From contig NZ_KE136362.1 of the NCBI RefSeq assembly GCF_000406965.1, positions 226,236-290,235 of the forward strand: a stretch of 64,000 nucleotides of DNA, read 5' to 3'. This DNA is from Enterococcus avium ATCC 14025 (GTDB lineage: Bacteria > Bacillota > Bacilli > Lactobacillales > Enterococcaceae). Positions 12,307 through 21,575 of the stretch are shown here, piece by piece (position 1 is the first letter of the stretch; the number at the start of each line of letters is the position of its first letter). The translations under genes were made by a program, and so were the position numbers. The notes below the pieces were generated by a model. That model was not told where the DNA came from. It did not search any database and saw nothing but the letters and a program-made list of their open reading frames with translations.

Positions 12307-12672
12307 ATGGCTCGTATTGCAGGAGTAGATATTCCTCGTGATAAACGCGTGGTAATTTCACTTACTTATATTTACGGTATTGGAAATACTACAGCGAAAC
12401 AAATTTTAGCCAACGCAGGCGTTTCTGAAGATGTTCGTGTACGTGACTTAACGAATGAACAAACAGACGCTATCCGTGCTGAAGTTGATAAATTAAAAGT
12501 TGAAGGCGATCTTCGTCGTGAAACTAACTTAAACATCAAACGTTTGATGGAAATCGGTTCATACCGTGGAATTCGTCATCGTCGTGGCTTGCCTACACGT
12601 GGACAAAACACTAAGAACAACGCTCGTACTCGTAAAGGCCCAGCTCGCGCTATTGCCGGCAAGAAAAAATAA
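12307..12672 (+). CDS. rpsM: 30S ribosomal protein S13
   Basis: S13 contacts P-site tRNA and forms bridges to the 50S subunit. The 121-aa sequence starts [16 protein letters not shown] with a helix-two-turns-helix domain and a basic C-terminal tail ([11 protein letters not shown]). The ribosome binding site is TTGGAGG. rpsK begins 24 nt after the stop. Confidence 0.97.
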   Translation: MARIAGVDIPRDKRVVISLTYIYGIGNTTAKQILANAGVSEDVRVRDLTNEQTDAIRAEVDKLKVEGDLRRETNLNIKRLMEIGSYRGIRHRRGLPTRGQNTKNNARTRKGPARAIAGKKK

Positions 12673-12696
12673 TTAGTGAAGGAGGTATAAATCTTC

Positions 12697-13086
12697 ATGG
12701 TAGCAAAGAAAGTCAATCGTAAACGTCGTGTGAAGAAGAATATCGAAACAGGTATTGCTCATATTCATTCGACTTTCAATAATACAATCGTCATGATCAC
12801 TGATGCTAGCGGTAACGCTGTAGCATGGTCATCTGCAGGTTCATTAGGTTTCAAAGGTAGTAAGAAATCAACTCCTTTCGCTGCTCAAATGGCTGCTGAA
12901 ACTGCAACAAAAGCTGCAATGGAACATGGATTGAAAAGTGTTGAAGTCACTGTTAAAGGACCTGGTTCTGGTCGTGAAGCAGCGATTCGTTCATTGCAAG
13001 CAACTGGTTTAGAAGTAACTGCAATTCGTGACGTGACTCCAGTACCTCATAATGGATGCCGCCCTCCAAAACGCCGTCGTGTTTAA
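12697..13086 (+). CDS. rpsK: 30S ribosomal protein S11
   Basis: S11 is part of the 30S platform near the E site. The 129-aa protein carries the signature [17 protein letters not shown] and the C-terminal [13 protein letters not shown]. The ATG follows GAAGGAGG. A gap of 79 nt precedes rpoA, without an obvious promoter or terminator. Confidence 0.97.
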   Translation: MVAKKVNRKRRVKKNIETGIAHIHSTFNNTIVMITDASGNAVAWSSAGSLGFKGSKKSTPFAAQMAAETATKAAMEHGLKSVEVTVKGPGSGREAAIRSLQATGLEVTAIRDVTPVPHNGCRPPKRRRV

Positions 13087-13165
13087 TGAGTGCCCAACTC
13101 TATGAGTTTTACAGGAACGTCATTGAACAAGACACTTTTCGTTTTGAAAGGGGTAAAAGACAAGA

Positions 13166-14104
13166 ATGATTGAATTCGAAAAACCAAGAATCACAAAAAT
13201 TGATGAAGACAGAGATTATGGCAAGTTCGTTGTTGAACCTTTGGAAAGAGGTTATGGAACTACTTTAGGTAATTCTCTACGTCGTATTCTACTTTCTTCT
13301 TTACCAGGCGCTGCCATTACCAATATTCAAATCGATGGGGTGTTACACGAATTTTCAACCATCAAAGGTGTAAGAGAAGACGTTGTACAAATCATCTTGA
13401 ATATCAAAGGTTTAGCGTTGAAATTATTTGCGGAAGAAGAAAAAACCCTTGAGATCGATATTACTGGACCAGCTACGGTAACTGCCGGCGATATTATCGT
13501 TGACAGCGACGTTGAAATCTTGAATAAAGATATGTACATTTGTACTGTTGCTGAAGGTGCGACATTCCATGCTCGCCTAACAGTAAAACCTGGTCGAGGC
13601 TATGTTCAAGCAGACGAAAATAAAAAGGAAGATATGCCAATTGGTGTCCTTCCAGTCGATTCTATCTATACACCGGTACGTAAAGTCAACTACCAAGTTG
13701 AAAATACACGTGTTGGTCGTCGTGATGACTTCGATAAATTAACGATGGAAATTTGGACTGACGGATCGATCATTGCTCAAGAAGCATTGAGTCTTGCAGC
13801 GAAAATTTTAACTGAACATTTAGATATTTTTGTAAATCTTACTGATGAAGCGAAAAATGCTGAAATCATGGTAGAAAAAGAAGAAACACAAAAAGAAAAA
13901 ATGTTGGAAATGACCATCGAAGAACTAGACCTGTCTGTACGTTCGTACAATTGCTTGAAACGTGCCGGAATTAATACGGTTCAAGAATTAACGAATAAAT
14001 CTGAACCTGAAATGATCAAAGTACGTAATTTAGGACGTAAATCACTTGAAGAAGTGAAGGCTAAGTTACATGATCTTGGTTTAGGACTACGTAAAGACGA
14101 TTAA
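13166..14104 (+). CDS. rpoA: RNA polymerase alpha subunit
   Basis: RpoA nucleates RNA polymerase assembly and contacts activators and UP elements. The 312-aa protein has the dimerisation domain (about residues 1-230, with [15 protein letters not shown]) and the C-terminal HhH domain (about 245-312, [14 protein letters not shown]). It starts at 13166 behind GAAAGGGG and is followed by rplQ, the usual alpha-operon order. No rpsD precedes it, as is normal in Firmicutes. Confidence 0.97.
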   Translation: MIEFEKPRITKIDEDRDYGKFVVEPLERGYGTTLGNSLRRILLSSLPGAAITNIQIDGVLHEFSTIKGVREDVVQIILNIKGLALKLFAEEEKTLEIDITGPATVTAGDIIVDSDVEILNKDMYICTVAEGATFHARLTVKPGRGYVQADENKKEDMPIGVLPVDSIYTPVRKVNYQVENTRVGRRDDFDKLTMEIWTDGSIIAQEALSLAAKILTEHLDIFVNLTDEAKNAEIMVEKEETQKEKMLEMTIEELDLSVRSYNCLKRAGINTVQELTNKSEPEMIKVRNLGRKSLEEVKAKLHDLGLGLRKDD

Positions 14105-14131
14105 TATTGTTGACAAAGGAGGGAAACCTAC

Positions 14132-14512
14132 GTGAGTTATCGTAAATTAGGACGCACATCTAGCCAACGTAAGGCAATGTTGCGTGACTTAACAACTGAC
14201 TTAATTATCAACGAACGCATCGTTACGACTGAAGCTCGTGCGAAAGAAGTTCGTTCAACTGCTGAAAAGATGATTACTTTAGGAAAACGCGGGGATCTTC
14301 ATGCACGTCGCCAAGCTGCAAGCTTTGTACGTAATGAAGTCGCTGATGTTCGCGAAGAAAACGAAGAAATCGTTACTGAAACTGCATTGCAAAAATTATT
14401 TAACGATATTGCTCCTCGTTACGCTGAACGTCAAGGTGGATACACTCGTATCTTGAAAACTGAACCTCGTCGCGGCGACAACGCCCCTATGGTTGTTTTA
14501 GAACTTGTATAA
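14132..14512 (+). CDS. rplQ: 50S ribosomal protein L17
   Basis: L17 is near the tunnel exit. The 126-aa protein starts at GTG (14132) behind AAAGGAGGG and reads [17 protein letters not shown]. It is the last gene of the alpha operon and is followed directly by a large structured RNA ending in a T-run. Confidence 0.97.
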   Translation: MSYRKLGRTSSQRKAMLRDLTTDLIINERIVTTEARAKEVRSTAEKMITLGKRGDLHARRQAASFVRNEVADVREENEEIVTETALQKLFNDIAPRYAERQGGYTRILKTEPRRGDNAPMVVLELV

Positions 14513-14523
14513 TAATCACTCTT

Positions 14524-14639
14524 CACTTTATAGATGATTCTTTTAGAGTGTTATGATGTTGGAGATTTTCTCCGAGTCTAGCTCAGCGCCGCTTCCCAGA
14601 ATGTCTGGGAAGCTGGCACTCATCATAAAGTGTTTTTTT
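14524..14639 (+). ncRNA. L17 downstream element-like structured terminator
   Basis: An outer stem pairs 14524-14531 with 14625-14632 and encloses further helices, including a perfect 10-bp hairpin with a 3-nt loop (14591-14600 with 14604-14613) and a small GGAGA/TCTCC hairpin. It ends in seven T (14633-14639). Its position, immediately 3' of rplQ in a lactic acid bacterium, and its multi-stem form fit the published L17DE motif. It also acts as the terminator of the whole ribosomal run. The family assignment is from position and structure, not a covariance search. Confidence 0.7.
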
Positions 14640-14675
14640 ATACCCAAAAACACTGTCAAGACAGATCGGTATACA

Positions 14676-14720
14676 AAAGCATTTTATTGAGTATCAAGGA
14701 TTGATAAAGTGAAGCTTTTT
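14676..14720 (+). other. Imperfect hairpin before ecfA1
   Basis: AAAAGC near 14675 pairs with GCTTTT at 14714, and CATTTTAT pairs with ATAAAGTG inside, followed by a short T-run (14716-14721). It could be a second weak terminator or leader structure for ecfA1. No convincing promoter was found in 14640-14765. Confidence 0.35.
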
Positions 14721-14765
14721 TGCTAGTCTTAGTACATATTTGCAATGAAGTGGAAAGGTGTAACC

Positions 14766-15602
14766 ATGAAGCCAATTATTGAAATCAATCAAATTGAATT
14801 TAGCTATCAAGAAGAAGCAACTCCTGCTTTAAAGGATATTAGTTTCTCGATTAAAAAAGGCGAGTGGGTCGCGATTGTTGGGCACAATGGATCAGGAAAA
14901 TCAACATTAGCCAAAGCAATCAACGGTCTGCATTTGCCTCAAAAAGGAACGGTTACTGTCGGAGGAATGACATTATCTGAGGAGTCTGTTTGGGATGTTC
15001 GTCGAATGGTCGGGATGGTTTTTCAAAATCCGGACAATCAATTTGTCGGAGCGACGGTCGAGGATGATGTAGCTTTCGGATTGGAAAATCAGGGAATCGA
15101 ACGAAGTGAAATGCAGCGACGTGTTCAAGATGCATTGGAAAAAGTAAAAATGCAAGAGTTTGCAACGCGTGAGCCTGCCCGCCTTTCTGGTGGTCAGAAG
15201 CAACGAGTGGCAATCGCAGGAGTAGTAGCTTTGCGCCCTGACATCATTATTTTGGATGAAGCAACAAGCATGTTAGATCCTGAAGGTCGAGATGATGTTA
15301 TTGCAACAATACGTAAGATTAAAGAAGAAAGTGATTTGACTGTTATCTCTATCACACATGATATTGATGAAGCAGCTAGTGCCAATCGCATCCTAGTGAT
15401 GAGAGACGGGGAACTGTATCAAGAAGGATCCCCAGATGAAATTTTTTCTGCTGGACCGGAATTAGTTTCGTTGGGCCTAGATTTACCATTTCCTGAGAAG
15501 TTAAAATCAGCATTAAAGGATCGCGGTATAAATGTACCCGCGAACTATTTGGATGAAGAAGGGATGATGGACTGGTTATGGACATCCGTTTTGAAAAAGT
15601 AA
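14766..15602 (+). CDS. ecfA1: ECF transporter ATPase subunit EcfA1
   Basis: EcfA1 is one of two ATPases of the shared energy-coupling module that powers many substrate-specific S components for vitamin uptake. The 278-aa protein has Walker [10 protein letters not shown] (about 39-47), the signature LSGGQKQR and Walker [14 protein letters not shown] use the ATG at 14766, which sits 5 nt after AAAGGTG; an upstream in-frame ATG at 14745 lacks a site. Its 3' end overlaps ecfA2 by 25 nt. Confidence 0.95.
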   Translation: MKPIIEINQIEFSYQEEATPALKDISFSIKKGEWVAIVGHNGSGKSTLAKAINGLHLPQKGTVTVGGMTLSEESVWDVRRMVGMVFQNPDNQFVGATVEDDVAFGLENQGIERSEMQRRVQDALEKVKMQEFATREPARLSGGQKQRVAIAGVVALRPDIIILDEATSMLDPEGRDDVIATIRKIKEESDLTVISITHDIDEAASANRILVMRDGELYQEGSPDEIFSAGPELVSLGLDLPFPEKLKSALKDRGINVPANYLDEEGMMDWLWTSVLKK

Positions 15603-16447
15603 GCTACGTTTATCAACCGAATACTCCCTTTGAACAACGGGCGCTTTATGATATTGATTTGAATATTAAAGAAGGTTCTTACACAGCATTGGTAGGGCAT
15701 ACTGGTAGTGGGAAATCGACTTTGTTACAACACTTGAATGCATTATTGAAGCCAACTGACGGTCAAGTTATGATTGGGGAACGAACGATTACACCAACGA
15801 CAGATAACAAGAATTTAAAACCTGTACGAAAAAAGGTGGGAATTGTTTTTCAGTTTCCAGAAGCTCAACTTTTTGAAGAAACCGTAGCAAAGGACATTGC
15901 TTTTGGACCGAAAAATTTCGGTGTTAGTGATGAAGAAGCATTGGCATTAGCAGAAGAAAACTTAAAATTAGTTGGACTAGATGAAGAATATCTTGAACGC
16001 TCACCATTTGAGCTTTCTGGCGGTCAAATGCGCCGTGTAGCTATTGCTGGTGTTCTGGCTATGGAGCCTGAGGTTTTGGTCTTAGACGAGCCGACAGCGG
16101 GTTTAGATCCACTAGGCCGTAAAGAGATGATGGAAATGTTTTGGCGTCTTCATAAGGAAAAAAACATAACGATCGTCCTAGTTACACATTTAATGGATGA
16201 CGTCGCGAATTTTGCTGATTATGTTTATGTTTTAGAAAAAGGACATGTGGCAAAACATGGTGATCCGCAAACGGTATTTGAAGATGTTGCCTGGTTAAAG
16301 GAAAAGCAATTAGGTGTACCGCAAGCAACTGCTTTTGCTGAAAAAATGCAGGCTCGCGGCGTGAATTTTGAAGCGTTACCTTTAACTGAAAATGAGTTGG
16401 CAGACTGGATCGTAAAATTTGCAGGAGGTCCTGCTCATGATGAATAA
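15578..16447 (+). CDS. ecfA2: ECF transporter ATPase subunit EcfA2
   Basis: This is the second ATPase of the ECF module. The 289-aa protein has Walker [10 protein letters not shown], signature LSGGQMRR and Walker [13 protein letters not shown], plus the C-terminal extension that contacts EcfT in this family. It overlaps ecfA1 upstream (25 nt) and ecfT downstream (11 nt), so the three subunits are translationally coupled. Confidence 0.95.
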   Translation: MDIRFEKVSYVYQPNTPFEQRALYDIDLNIKEGSYTALVGHTGSGKSTLLQHLNALLKPTDGQVMIGERTITPTTDNKNLKPVRKKVGIVFQFPEAQLFEETVAKDIAFGPKNFGVSDEEALALAEENLKLVGLDEEYLERSPFELSGGQMRRVAIAGVLAMEPEVLVLDEPTAGLDPLGRKEMMEMFWRLHKEKNITIVLVTHLMDDVANFADYVYVLEKGHVAKHGDPQTVFEDVAWLKEKQLGVPQATAFAEKMQARGVNFEALPLTENELADWIVKFAGGPAHDE

Positions 16448-17234
16448 ATTGATTTTTGGTCGTTATATTCCAGGTGATTCTCTGATTCACCGTCTGGATC
16501 CACGAGCAAAATTGGTCGCAAGTTTTTATTTTATCGGAATTATTTTTTTGGCGAATAATTGGCAAAGCTATCTATTTCTAGGAGCTTTTACGATGTTCGC
16601 AGTATTCCTATCTAAAATTAATTTGAACTTCTTTTTGAAGGGTGTTAGACCACTAATTTGGTTAATTATTTTTACAGTCGCGTTGCAGATGCTGTTTACG
16701 CGAGGCGGAACCTTGTATTGGTCGTGGGGCGTCTTTAGTCTTTCTTCTTATGGAATCCAAAACGGGCTATTTATCTTTTGCCGATTTGTTCTAATCATTT
16801 TTATGTCGACGTTGCTAACATTAACAACGCCGCCGCTATCAATGTCTGATGCGATTGAATCATTGTTAAATCCTTTAAAAAGATTTCATTTGCCAGTACA
16901 TGAGATCGCCTTGATGTTGTCGATCGCTTTGCGGTTTGTACCGACATTAATGGATGAAACGGAAAAGATCATGAATGCTCAGCGTGCTCGTGGTGTTGAT
17001 TTCAGTGATGGGAATTTGATTCAGAAAGTCAAAGCAATAGTACCGTTATTGATTCCTTTATTTGTCAGCAGCTTCAATCGTGCGGAGGATTTGGCGACGG
17101 CGATGGAAGCTCGTGGATATCGCGGCGGTGAAGGTCGAAGTAAGTATCGTAAATTAAAGTGGGCATCACGAGATACAATCGTTCTCGTTGTTTTTGCTCT
17201 CGCAACAGTCATTTTAATCTTTTTACGCAGTTAA
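16437..17234 (+). CDS. ecfT: ECF transporter transmembrane subunit EcfT
   Basis: EcfT is the membrane scaffold linking the two ATPases to interchangeable S components. The 265-aa protein has several hydrophobic segments and the two Ala-Arg-Gly motifs of the coupling helices (QRARGVDF and MEARGYRGG) that bind EcfA1/A2. I use the ATG at 16437 ([15 protein letters not shown]) behind AGGAGG; the open frame from 16419 lacks a site. It is followed by a terminator. Confidence 0.95.
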   Translation: MMNKLIFGRYIPGDSLIHRLDPRAKLVASFYFIGIIFLANNWQSYLFLGAFTMFAVFLSKINLNFFLKGVRPLIWLIIFTVALQMLFTRGGTLYWSWGVFSLSSYGIQNGLFIFCRFVLIIFMSTLLTLTTPPLSMSDAIESLLNPLKRFHLPVHEIALMLSIALRFVPTLMDETEKIMNAQRARGVDFSDGNLIQKVKAIVPLLIPLFVSSFNRAEDLATAMEARGYRGGEGRSKYRKLKWASRDTIVLVVFALATVILIFLRS

Positions 17235-17259
17235 GCTTGGAGTGATCCAGGCTTTTTTT
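17234..17259 (+). terminator. Terminator of the ecf operon
   Basis: An 8-bp stem (17234-17241 with 17246-17253, one G-T pair) and GTGA loop are followed by seven T. Confidence 0.8.
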
Positions 17260-17347
17260 ACAGTCTTTGTTAATTTTAACTTATGAATTCGATGGTCTTT
17301 TCTTTATGGTAGGATGAATGAAGGAGTAAGCAATTGGAGGAGAAAAA

Positions 17348-17920
17348 ATGACTGAAGAACGTCCAAAACTGCAAATTGGATTGAAGCCAGAAATATTTCG
17401 AGAATATTATTATTTGAAAGCAGAACTACAAACTTTCTGTCAGGAACATGGATTATCTAAATCAGGAAGTAAAGCAGAACTAAATGAACGGATCGAATAT
17501 TTTTTGCAAACAGGTGAACAGTTAGCAAGGCCAGTGAAGGAAAAACGGTCGGTTCGTACAGAGGAATTAACGCTAGAAAGTTTGATTGAAGAGAATATTA
17601 TTTTTTCAGAAGTTCATCGCGCTTTTTTTAAAAGAGAACTTGGAAATTCTTTTACTTTTAAGGTTGCTTTTCAAAAATGGCTGAAGGCAAATACTGGAAA
17701 AACATACCGCGAAGCGATTGCGATCTATCCTGAAATCGTAGCGAAAAAACCACAAAAAATTGATGCACAATTTGAATACAATACCTATATTCGTGATTTT
17801 TTTGCTGACAATCAAGGTCGCTCTTTGCAAGAGGCGATTGTTTGTTGGAAGTATAAAAAGTCACTCCCGGGTAGTAACAACTATCAATCAGAGGATTTAA
17901 GTGCGTTGGATTTCGAATAA
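17348..17920 (+). CDS. SAP-domain protein (DUF6434-like)
   Basis: This 190-aa soluble protein has an N-terminal SAP-like helix-turn-helix motif (about residues 24-55: LKAELQTFCQEHGLSKSG...LNERI), a fold that often binds nucleic acid, and a C-terminal region with Trp/Phe-rich repeats (FKVAFQKWLKANTGKTYREAI; then FFADNQGRSLQEAIVCWKYKK) resembling DUF6434. Start ATG behind TTGGAGGAG. Its role is unknown. It lies alone between the ecf terminator and the truA promoter, which overlaps its last codons. Confidence 0.75.
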   Translation: MTEERPKLQIGLKPEIFREYYYLKAELQTFCQEHGLSKSGSKAELNERIEYFLQTGEQLARPVKEKRSVRTEELTLESLIEENIIFSEVHRAFFKRELGNSFTFKVAFQKWLKANTGKTYREAIAIYPEIVAKKPQKIDAQFEYNTYIRDFFADNQGRSLQEAIVCWKYKKSLPGSNNYQSEDLSALDFE

Positions 17921-17934
17921 AAAGCTGCTATAAT
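17906..17934 (+). promoter_or_regulatory. Promoter of truA
   Basis: TTGGAT (17906-17911) and a consensus TATAAT (17929-17934) are 17 bp apart. The -35 lies inside the 3' end of the SAP-domain gene. No terminator separates the two genes. Confidence 0.75.
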
Positions 17935-18018
17935 GACTTCGGCAGAAATTAGTTGAGGAGATGGATCATAGTTCTAACCTTAACAATCGGGTTCATTAAT
18001 AGTAAATAGGAGAATAGC

Positions 18019-18765
18019 ATGGTCAGATATAAAGCAGTGATTGCTTATGATGGTACAAATTTTAATGGGTTTCAACGACAGCCGAATGGGCGAACGGTAC
18101 AGGAGGAAGTCGAAAAGACGTTACAAAAAATGAATAATGGACAGCCAGTGACGATTTTTGGATCTGGTCGAACAGATGCTGGAGTCCATGCAATCGGACA
18201 AGTGATTCATTTTGATTATCCGCAGGAACGACCGTTAGAGCGGATGCGGTTCGCATTAGATACCCAGACGCCTGAAGATATCGCGGTTTCTTCAGTAGAA
18301 ATTGTAGCGGACGATTTTCATGCGCGGTATCATGTCGTTGAGAAGACGTATCGTTTCAAAGTTCAAATAGCTAAGCCGCGAAGTCCCTTTCGCCGTTATT
18401 ATGCGGCCTATTACCCTTATCCATTAGACTTAGATTTGATTCGTCGGGCGTTGCCAGATTTATTAGGTACGCATGATTTCACCTCTTTTTGTGCGACAGG
18501 TGGTTCGATCGAGGATAAGGTCCGGACGATTTATCAAGCGGATTTGGTTGTGAATGAGGATGAGACGGAATTGACCTTTATTTTTAGAGGGAATGGTTTT
18601 CTGTATAAGATGATTCGGATATTAGTTGGAACCTTATTAAAAATTGGGAATGGACGTATCCCGGCGGAGAGTATTCCAGCGATCATTGAAGCAAAGGATC
18701 GTAATGCCGCTGGACCAACTGCTCATCCAGAAGGCTTGTATTTAGCCGAAGTAAAATATGAATAG
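18019..18765 (+). CDS. truA: tRNA pseudouridine(38-40) synthase TruA
   Basis: TruA isomerises uridines 38-40 in the tRNA anticodon arm. The 248-aa protein carries the catalytic motif GRTDAGVHA with Asp53 and a second TruA domain ([15 protein letters not shown]). The start follows TAGGAG. The gene often follows ecfT in Firmicutes; here a small SAP gene lies between. It ends at a strong bidirectional terminator. Confidence 0.95.
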   Translation: MVRYKAVIAYDGTNFNGFQRQPNGRTVQEEVEKTLQKMNNGQPVTIFGSGRTDAGVHAIGQVIHFDYPQERPLERMRFALDTQTPEDIAVSSVEIVADDFHARYHVVEKTYRFKVQIAKPRSPFRRYYAAYYPYPLDLDLIRRALPDLLGTHDFTSFCATGGSIEDKVRTIYQADLVVNEDETELTFIFRGNGFLYKMIRILVGTLLKIGNGRIPAESIPAIIEAKDRNAAGPTAHPEGLYLAEVKYE

Positions 18766-18766
18766 C

Positions 18767-18816
18767 AAAAAAGCATCCAATAACAGTCACAAGTGATTAT
18801 TGTTGGATGCTTTTTT
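18767..18816. terminator. Bidirectional terminator between truA and yeiL
   Basis: A6-GCATCCAA (18767-18780) pairs with TTGGATGC-T6 (18803-18816), with further pairing inside the loop. It serves truA on plus and the regulator on minus. Confidence 0.85.
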
Positions 18817-19486
18817 AGGCTTTTACTTCAGCGGCGAGTTGGGTCAATTTATGAACGTCTAGAATAAGGTATCCCTTTTTTATTTTTTTCAGGTAGCCAT
18901 CCTCCACAAACTGTGCAATCACGAAAAGGAGATGACGATAAGAAACACCTAAATATTCGGCGACTTGAGTGTGTTTCTCACGGTAAGTCCCTTCGTTTTG
19001 TGTTAAAAGAATAAAGGCCGCTAAACGTTGTGAAAGCGGAAAGCCCTGATTTTGAGTTGAAGCTTTGATGTTTCGATAATTTTTATGAGCAAAGTAGATG
19101 CAGAGCTTTTGGAGAAAGAGCGCATCCTCTAGTAATCGCTTCTGACAGTCTTGTCTCGATAAGGCTAAGCACCAACAGTCCTCGATTGCTTGGACACTAA
19201 AGGCAGTTTGGTTTTCATCAACGAGCTCCATCTCACCGATAAAACAAGGTGGGGAAAAGAAATCAATCAGAGCGACTTTCCCATTGGCTAAGGTGTCGTA
19301 TAATTTGGCTTTGCCCTTCACTAAGTAGAATAAATGCGTAGGTTGGTGATCTTCCTTGACGATGTAGCTGTTGGCCGGAAAGAAAAATAATTGCGTATCT
19401 AAACTGACATCGAAGGAAAACTGCTCAAGGTAGTCAGATGATCGAATGAATTGCTGTTTTAATTTTTCGTTTTGCAACTTCTTCAT
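18815..19486 (-). CDS. yeiL: Crp/Fnr-family transcription regulator, YeiL homologue
   Basis: The 223-aa protein has an N-terminal cyclic-nucleotide-binding-like beta-roll (residues 25-145) and a C-terminal winged helix (about 165-205: [22 protein letters not shown]). By memory it closely resembles E. coli YeiL, which is also encoded beside the nucleoside hydrolase rihB. It is divergent from the rihB homologue here, so it is the likely regulator of that operon. ATG behind AAGGAGG on the minus strand. The effector is unknown. The cysteines seen (e.g. DCWCLAL) could allow redox sensing, which is speculative. Confidence 0.88.
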   Translation of the reverse strand: MKKLQNEKLKQQFIRSSDYLEQFSFDVSLDTQLFFFPANSYIVKEDHQPTHLFYLVKGKAKLYDTLANGKVALIDFFSPPCFIGEMELVDENQTAFSVQAIEDCWCLALSRQDCQKRLLEDALFLQKLCIYFAHKNYRNIKASTQNQGFPLSQRLAAFILLTQNEGTYREKHTQVAEYLGVSYRHLLFVIAQFVEDGYLKKIKKGYLILDVHKLTQLAAEVKA

Positions 19487-19504
19487 TTTTTCTACCTCCT
19501 TATG

Positions 19505-19516
19505 TGAGAATTCTCA
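19505..19516. promoter_or_regulatory. Palindromic operator candidate for YeiL
   Basis: The 12-bp perfect palindrome TGAGAATTCTCA has its centre at 19510.5, about 42 bp upstream of the predicted rihB start (class II activator position for Crp/Fnr proteins). It also overlaps the predicted yeiL start point (autorepression). Confidence 0.6.
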
Positions 19517-19517
19517 T

Positions 19518-19546
19518 ACTTATCATAAGCAGGAACTTACTATAAT
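19518..19546 (+). promoter_or_regulatory. Activator-dependent promoter of the rihB operon
   Basis: A consensus TATAAT (19541-19546) has no recognisable -35 (ACTTAT at the 17-bp position), which fits a promoter needing an activator bound at the palindrome just upstream. Confidence 0.6.
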
Positions 19547-19550
19547 GCAA
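19522..19550 (-). promoter_or_regulatory. Promoter of yeiL
   Basis: On the minus strand TTGCAT (19545-19550) and TATGAT (19522-19527) are 17 bp apart. It overlaps the divergent rihB promoter. Confidence 0.65.
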
Positions 19551-19587
19551 ATAGATAAAGGAAATTAATTTTTTAGGGGGCTATAAA

Positions 19588-20541
19588 ATGGAGAAACGGA
19601 AAATTATTTTAGATTGCGATCCGGGACATGATGATGCGATTACGATGTTGATGGCAGCGGCACATCCGAAAATTGATTTGTTAGGGATCACTATTGTAGC
19701 AGGAAATCAAACGCTAGACAAAACAGTGGTGAATGGATTGAATGTCTGTCAATTGCTGGGCATTGATGCGAAAGTCTATGCAGGGATGCCAAAACCGATG
19801 GTGCGGGAACAAGTAGTAGCTGATAACGTTCACGGGGAATCTGGTTTGGACGGTCCAGTTTTTGGTCCATTACATCGGCAAGTAGAAGAAACACATGCGG
19901 TTAAATATATCATTGATACGTTGTTGGCGAGCGACGGGGATATCACACTTGTTCCGGTTGGTCCGTTAACCAATATTGCAGTGGCGATGCGAATGGAGCC
20001 ATTGATCATTCCAAAAATCAAAGAAATTGTTTTGATGGGCGGCGCTTATGGAACAGGGAACTTCACACCATCTGCTGAATTTAACATTTTTGCCGATCCA
20101 GAGGCAGCCCATGTCGTCTTTAGTTCTGGTGCACCGATTGTTATGATGGGGCTTGATCTAACGCATCAAACAATTTGTACAGAAGATATTATCGAACGTA
20201 TGGAAGGCGTTGGGAATGTCGCAGGGAAGCTATTTGGTGACATTATGCGCTTCACGTTGAAAAGCCAATTTGAATGCTTTGGGTTAGCTGCGGGTCCTCT
20301 GCATGATGCTACATGTGTGGGTTATCTAATTTCTCCAGAGATATTTGAAACACAGGAAATGTATGTCGAAATCGATATCAATCGTGGACCTTGCTATGGT
20401 CGGACCGTTTGTGATGAGCTGTATGTGCTAGGTCAGCCGTCGAATGTCAAAGTAGGTAAGAAGATCAATGCGGAGCATTTTTGGGATCTGGTTGAAGAGT
20501 GTATCCGAATGTATTCAGATGTCTATGCAGAAGCAAAATAG
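19588..20541 (+). CDS. rihB: Ribonucleoside hydrolase, RihB-like
   Basis: This enzyme hydrolyses nucleosides (pyrimidine-preferring in E. coli RihB) to base plus ribose in the cytoplasm. The 317-aa protein has the IUNH calcium site DCDPGHDDA (Asp9, Asp11, Asp15, Asp16) and the [16 protein letters not shown] active-site segment. It is very similar to E. coli RihB from end to end. Start ATG behind TAGGGGG. It leads an operon with ribokinase and a nucleoside importer, so the released ribose can be phosphorylated at once. Confidence 0.92.
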   Translation: MEKRKIILDCDPGHDDAITMLMAAAHPKIDLLGITIVAGNQTLDKTVVNGLNVCQLLGIDAKVYAGMPKPMVREQVVADNVHGESGLDGPVFGPLHRQVEETHAVKYIIDTLLASDGDITLVPVGPLTNIAVAMRMEPLIIPKIKEIVLMGGAYGTGNFTPSAEFNIFADPEAAHVVFSSGAPIVMMGLDLTHQTICTEDIIERMEGVGNVAGKLFGDIMRFTLKSQFECFGLAAGPLHDATCVGYLISPEIFETQEMYVEIDINRGPCYGRTVCDELYVLGQPSNVKVGKKINAEHFWDLVEECIRMYSDVYAEAK

Positions 20542-20555
20542 ATAGTTGAAACCAG

Positions 20556-20597
20556 AGAGAGGCAACTTATTTAAAAATTGAGATCGGTTGTTTCTCT
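20556..20597 (+). other. Hairpin between rihB and rbsK
   Basis: 20556-20566 pairs with 20587-20597 over 11 bp (two G-U). There is no strong T-run, so it is probably a processing or partial attenuation element within the operon. Confidence 0.4.
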
Positions 20598-20606
20598 TTG
20601 AAAATT

Positions 20607-20620
20607 TGTAAACGATTTAA
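20607..20620 (+). promoter_or_regulatory. cre-like site upstream of rbsK
   Basis: TGTAAACGATTTAA matches the CcpA consensus TGWAANCGNTNWCA at 13 of 14 positions. This suggests catabolite repression. Confidence 0.5.
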
Positions 20621-20662
20621 AAACGAGATGTGTGAATGAATACAAACGAGGAGTGAGTTTAA

Positions 20663-21523
20663 ATGAAAGTCGTTGTTGTTGGAAGCATCAATTTGGATTT
20701 AGTTGTTCAAGCAGACCGTTTTCCTAAGATTGGCGAGACGATGTTTGGCACCGATAGTAAAATGCTGCCAGGAGGAAAGGGTGCTAACCAAGCGGTTGCT
20801 GCGGCACGATTGGGTGCAGATGTGACGATGATTGGGTGTGTCGGCGAAGATGCTTATGGTGAGATTGTCTTAAAAAATTTTCAAGAGAATATGCTCGATA
20901 CGTCATGCATCAAAAAGGTCGCTGAACCAACGGGCGTTGCCTACATCACGATTGCAGAAAATGATAATTCGATCATTCTCGTGCAAGGGGCTAACGCGTG
21001 TGTTGATCGTTCATTGATTGATAAGTATCAGGCACAAATTTTAGCTGCCGATATTGTGATCACGCAATGTGAGATTCCAATCGAAACGATCAGATACCTA
21101 ATTGATTTTTGTGCGGAAAATGACGTGCATTTGATATTAAACCCAGCGCCAACTCCAGAAATCGCGCCTGAATATTTAGCTAAAGTAACATTTTTAACAC
21201 CGAATGAGATTGAAATCAATCAATTGTTTCAGCAGGATGCTCAGACTGTTTTGCGGGAGCATCCCAATCAGATCATTATGACGTATGGTGCGAAAGGTGT
21301 TCGATATCATGATAGAGAAAAATTAATGGAGGTCCCAAGCTATAAGGTGCCCGTGATTGATACGACTGGAGCTGGAGATACTTTTAATGCGGCATTTGCA
21401 GTGGCGTATGCCAAGGATCAAGAATTGGAGAAGGCGATCACATTTGCTAATCTTGCTGCCAGTAAGACGGTTCAAGGGCTAGGAGCGCAAAGTGCGATGC
21501 CAAGAATCGAAGAGCTAGTTTAA
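20663..21523 (+). CDS. rbsK: Ribokinase
   Basis: RbsK phosphorylates ribose to ribose 5-phosphate. The 286-aa PfkB-family protein has the substrate motif GGKGANQA (about 37-44) and the anion-hole/catalytic base motif DTTGAGDTF near residue 230. It is slightly shorter than E. coli RbsK (309 aa). The start follows ACGAGGAGTGAG. Placed between rihB and the nucleoside importer genes, it most likely uses ribose released from nucleosides. No rbsD or ribose-specific transporter is present. Confidence 0.92.
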   Translation: MKVVVVGSINLDLVVQADRFPKIGETMFGTDSKMLPGGKGANQAVAAARLGADVTMIGCVGEDAYGEIVLKNFQENMLDTSCIKKVAEPTGVAYITIAENDNSIILVQGANACVDRSLIDKYQAQILAADIVITQCEIPIETIRYLIDFCAENDVHLILNPAPTPEIAPEYLAKVTFLTPNEIEINQLFQQDAQTVLREHPNQIIMTYGAKGVRYHDREKLMEVPSYKVPVIDTTGAGDTFNAAFAVAYAKDQELEKAITFANLAASKTVQGLGAQSAMPRIEELV

Positions 21524-21542
21524 CGATAAAAGTGCGCAATAA

Positions 21543-21556
21543 AGTAAGCGCTAACA
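21543..21556 (+). promoter_or_regulatory. cre-like site upstream of bmpA
   Basis: AGTAAGCGCTAACA matches the CcpA operator consensus at 13 of 14 positions and contains the symmetric core AGCGCT. It lies 20 nt before the bmpA start. Confidence 0.5.
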
Positions 21557-21575
21557 AAAATAGGAGGATTTCAAA

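Noticed and set aside
17963-18001. 12-codon leader peptide before truA
   Set aside because: The GAGGAG site touches the ATG, so spacing is too short for initiation, and no attenuator structure follows.
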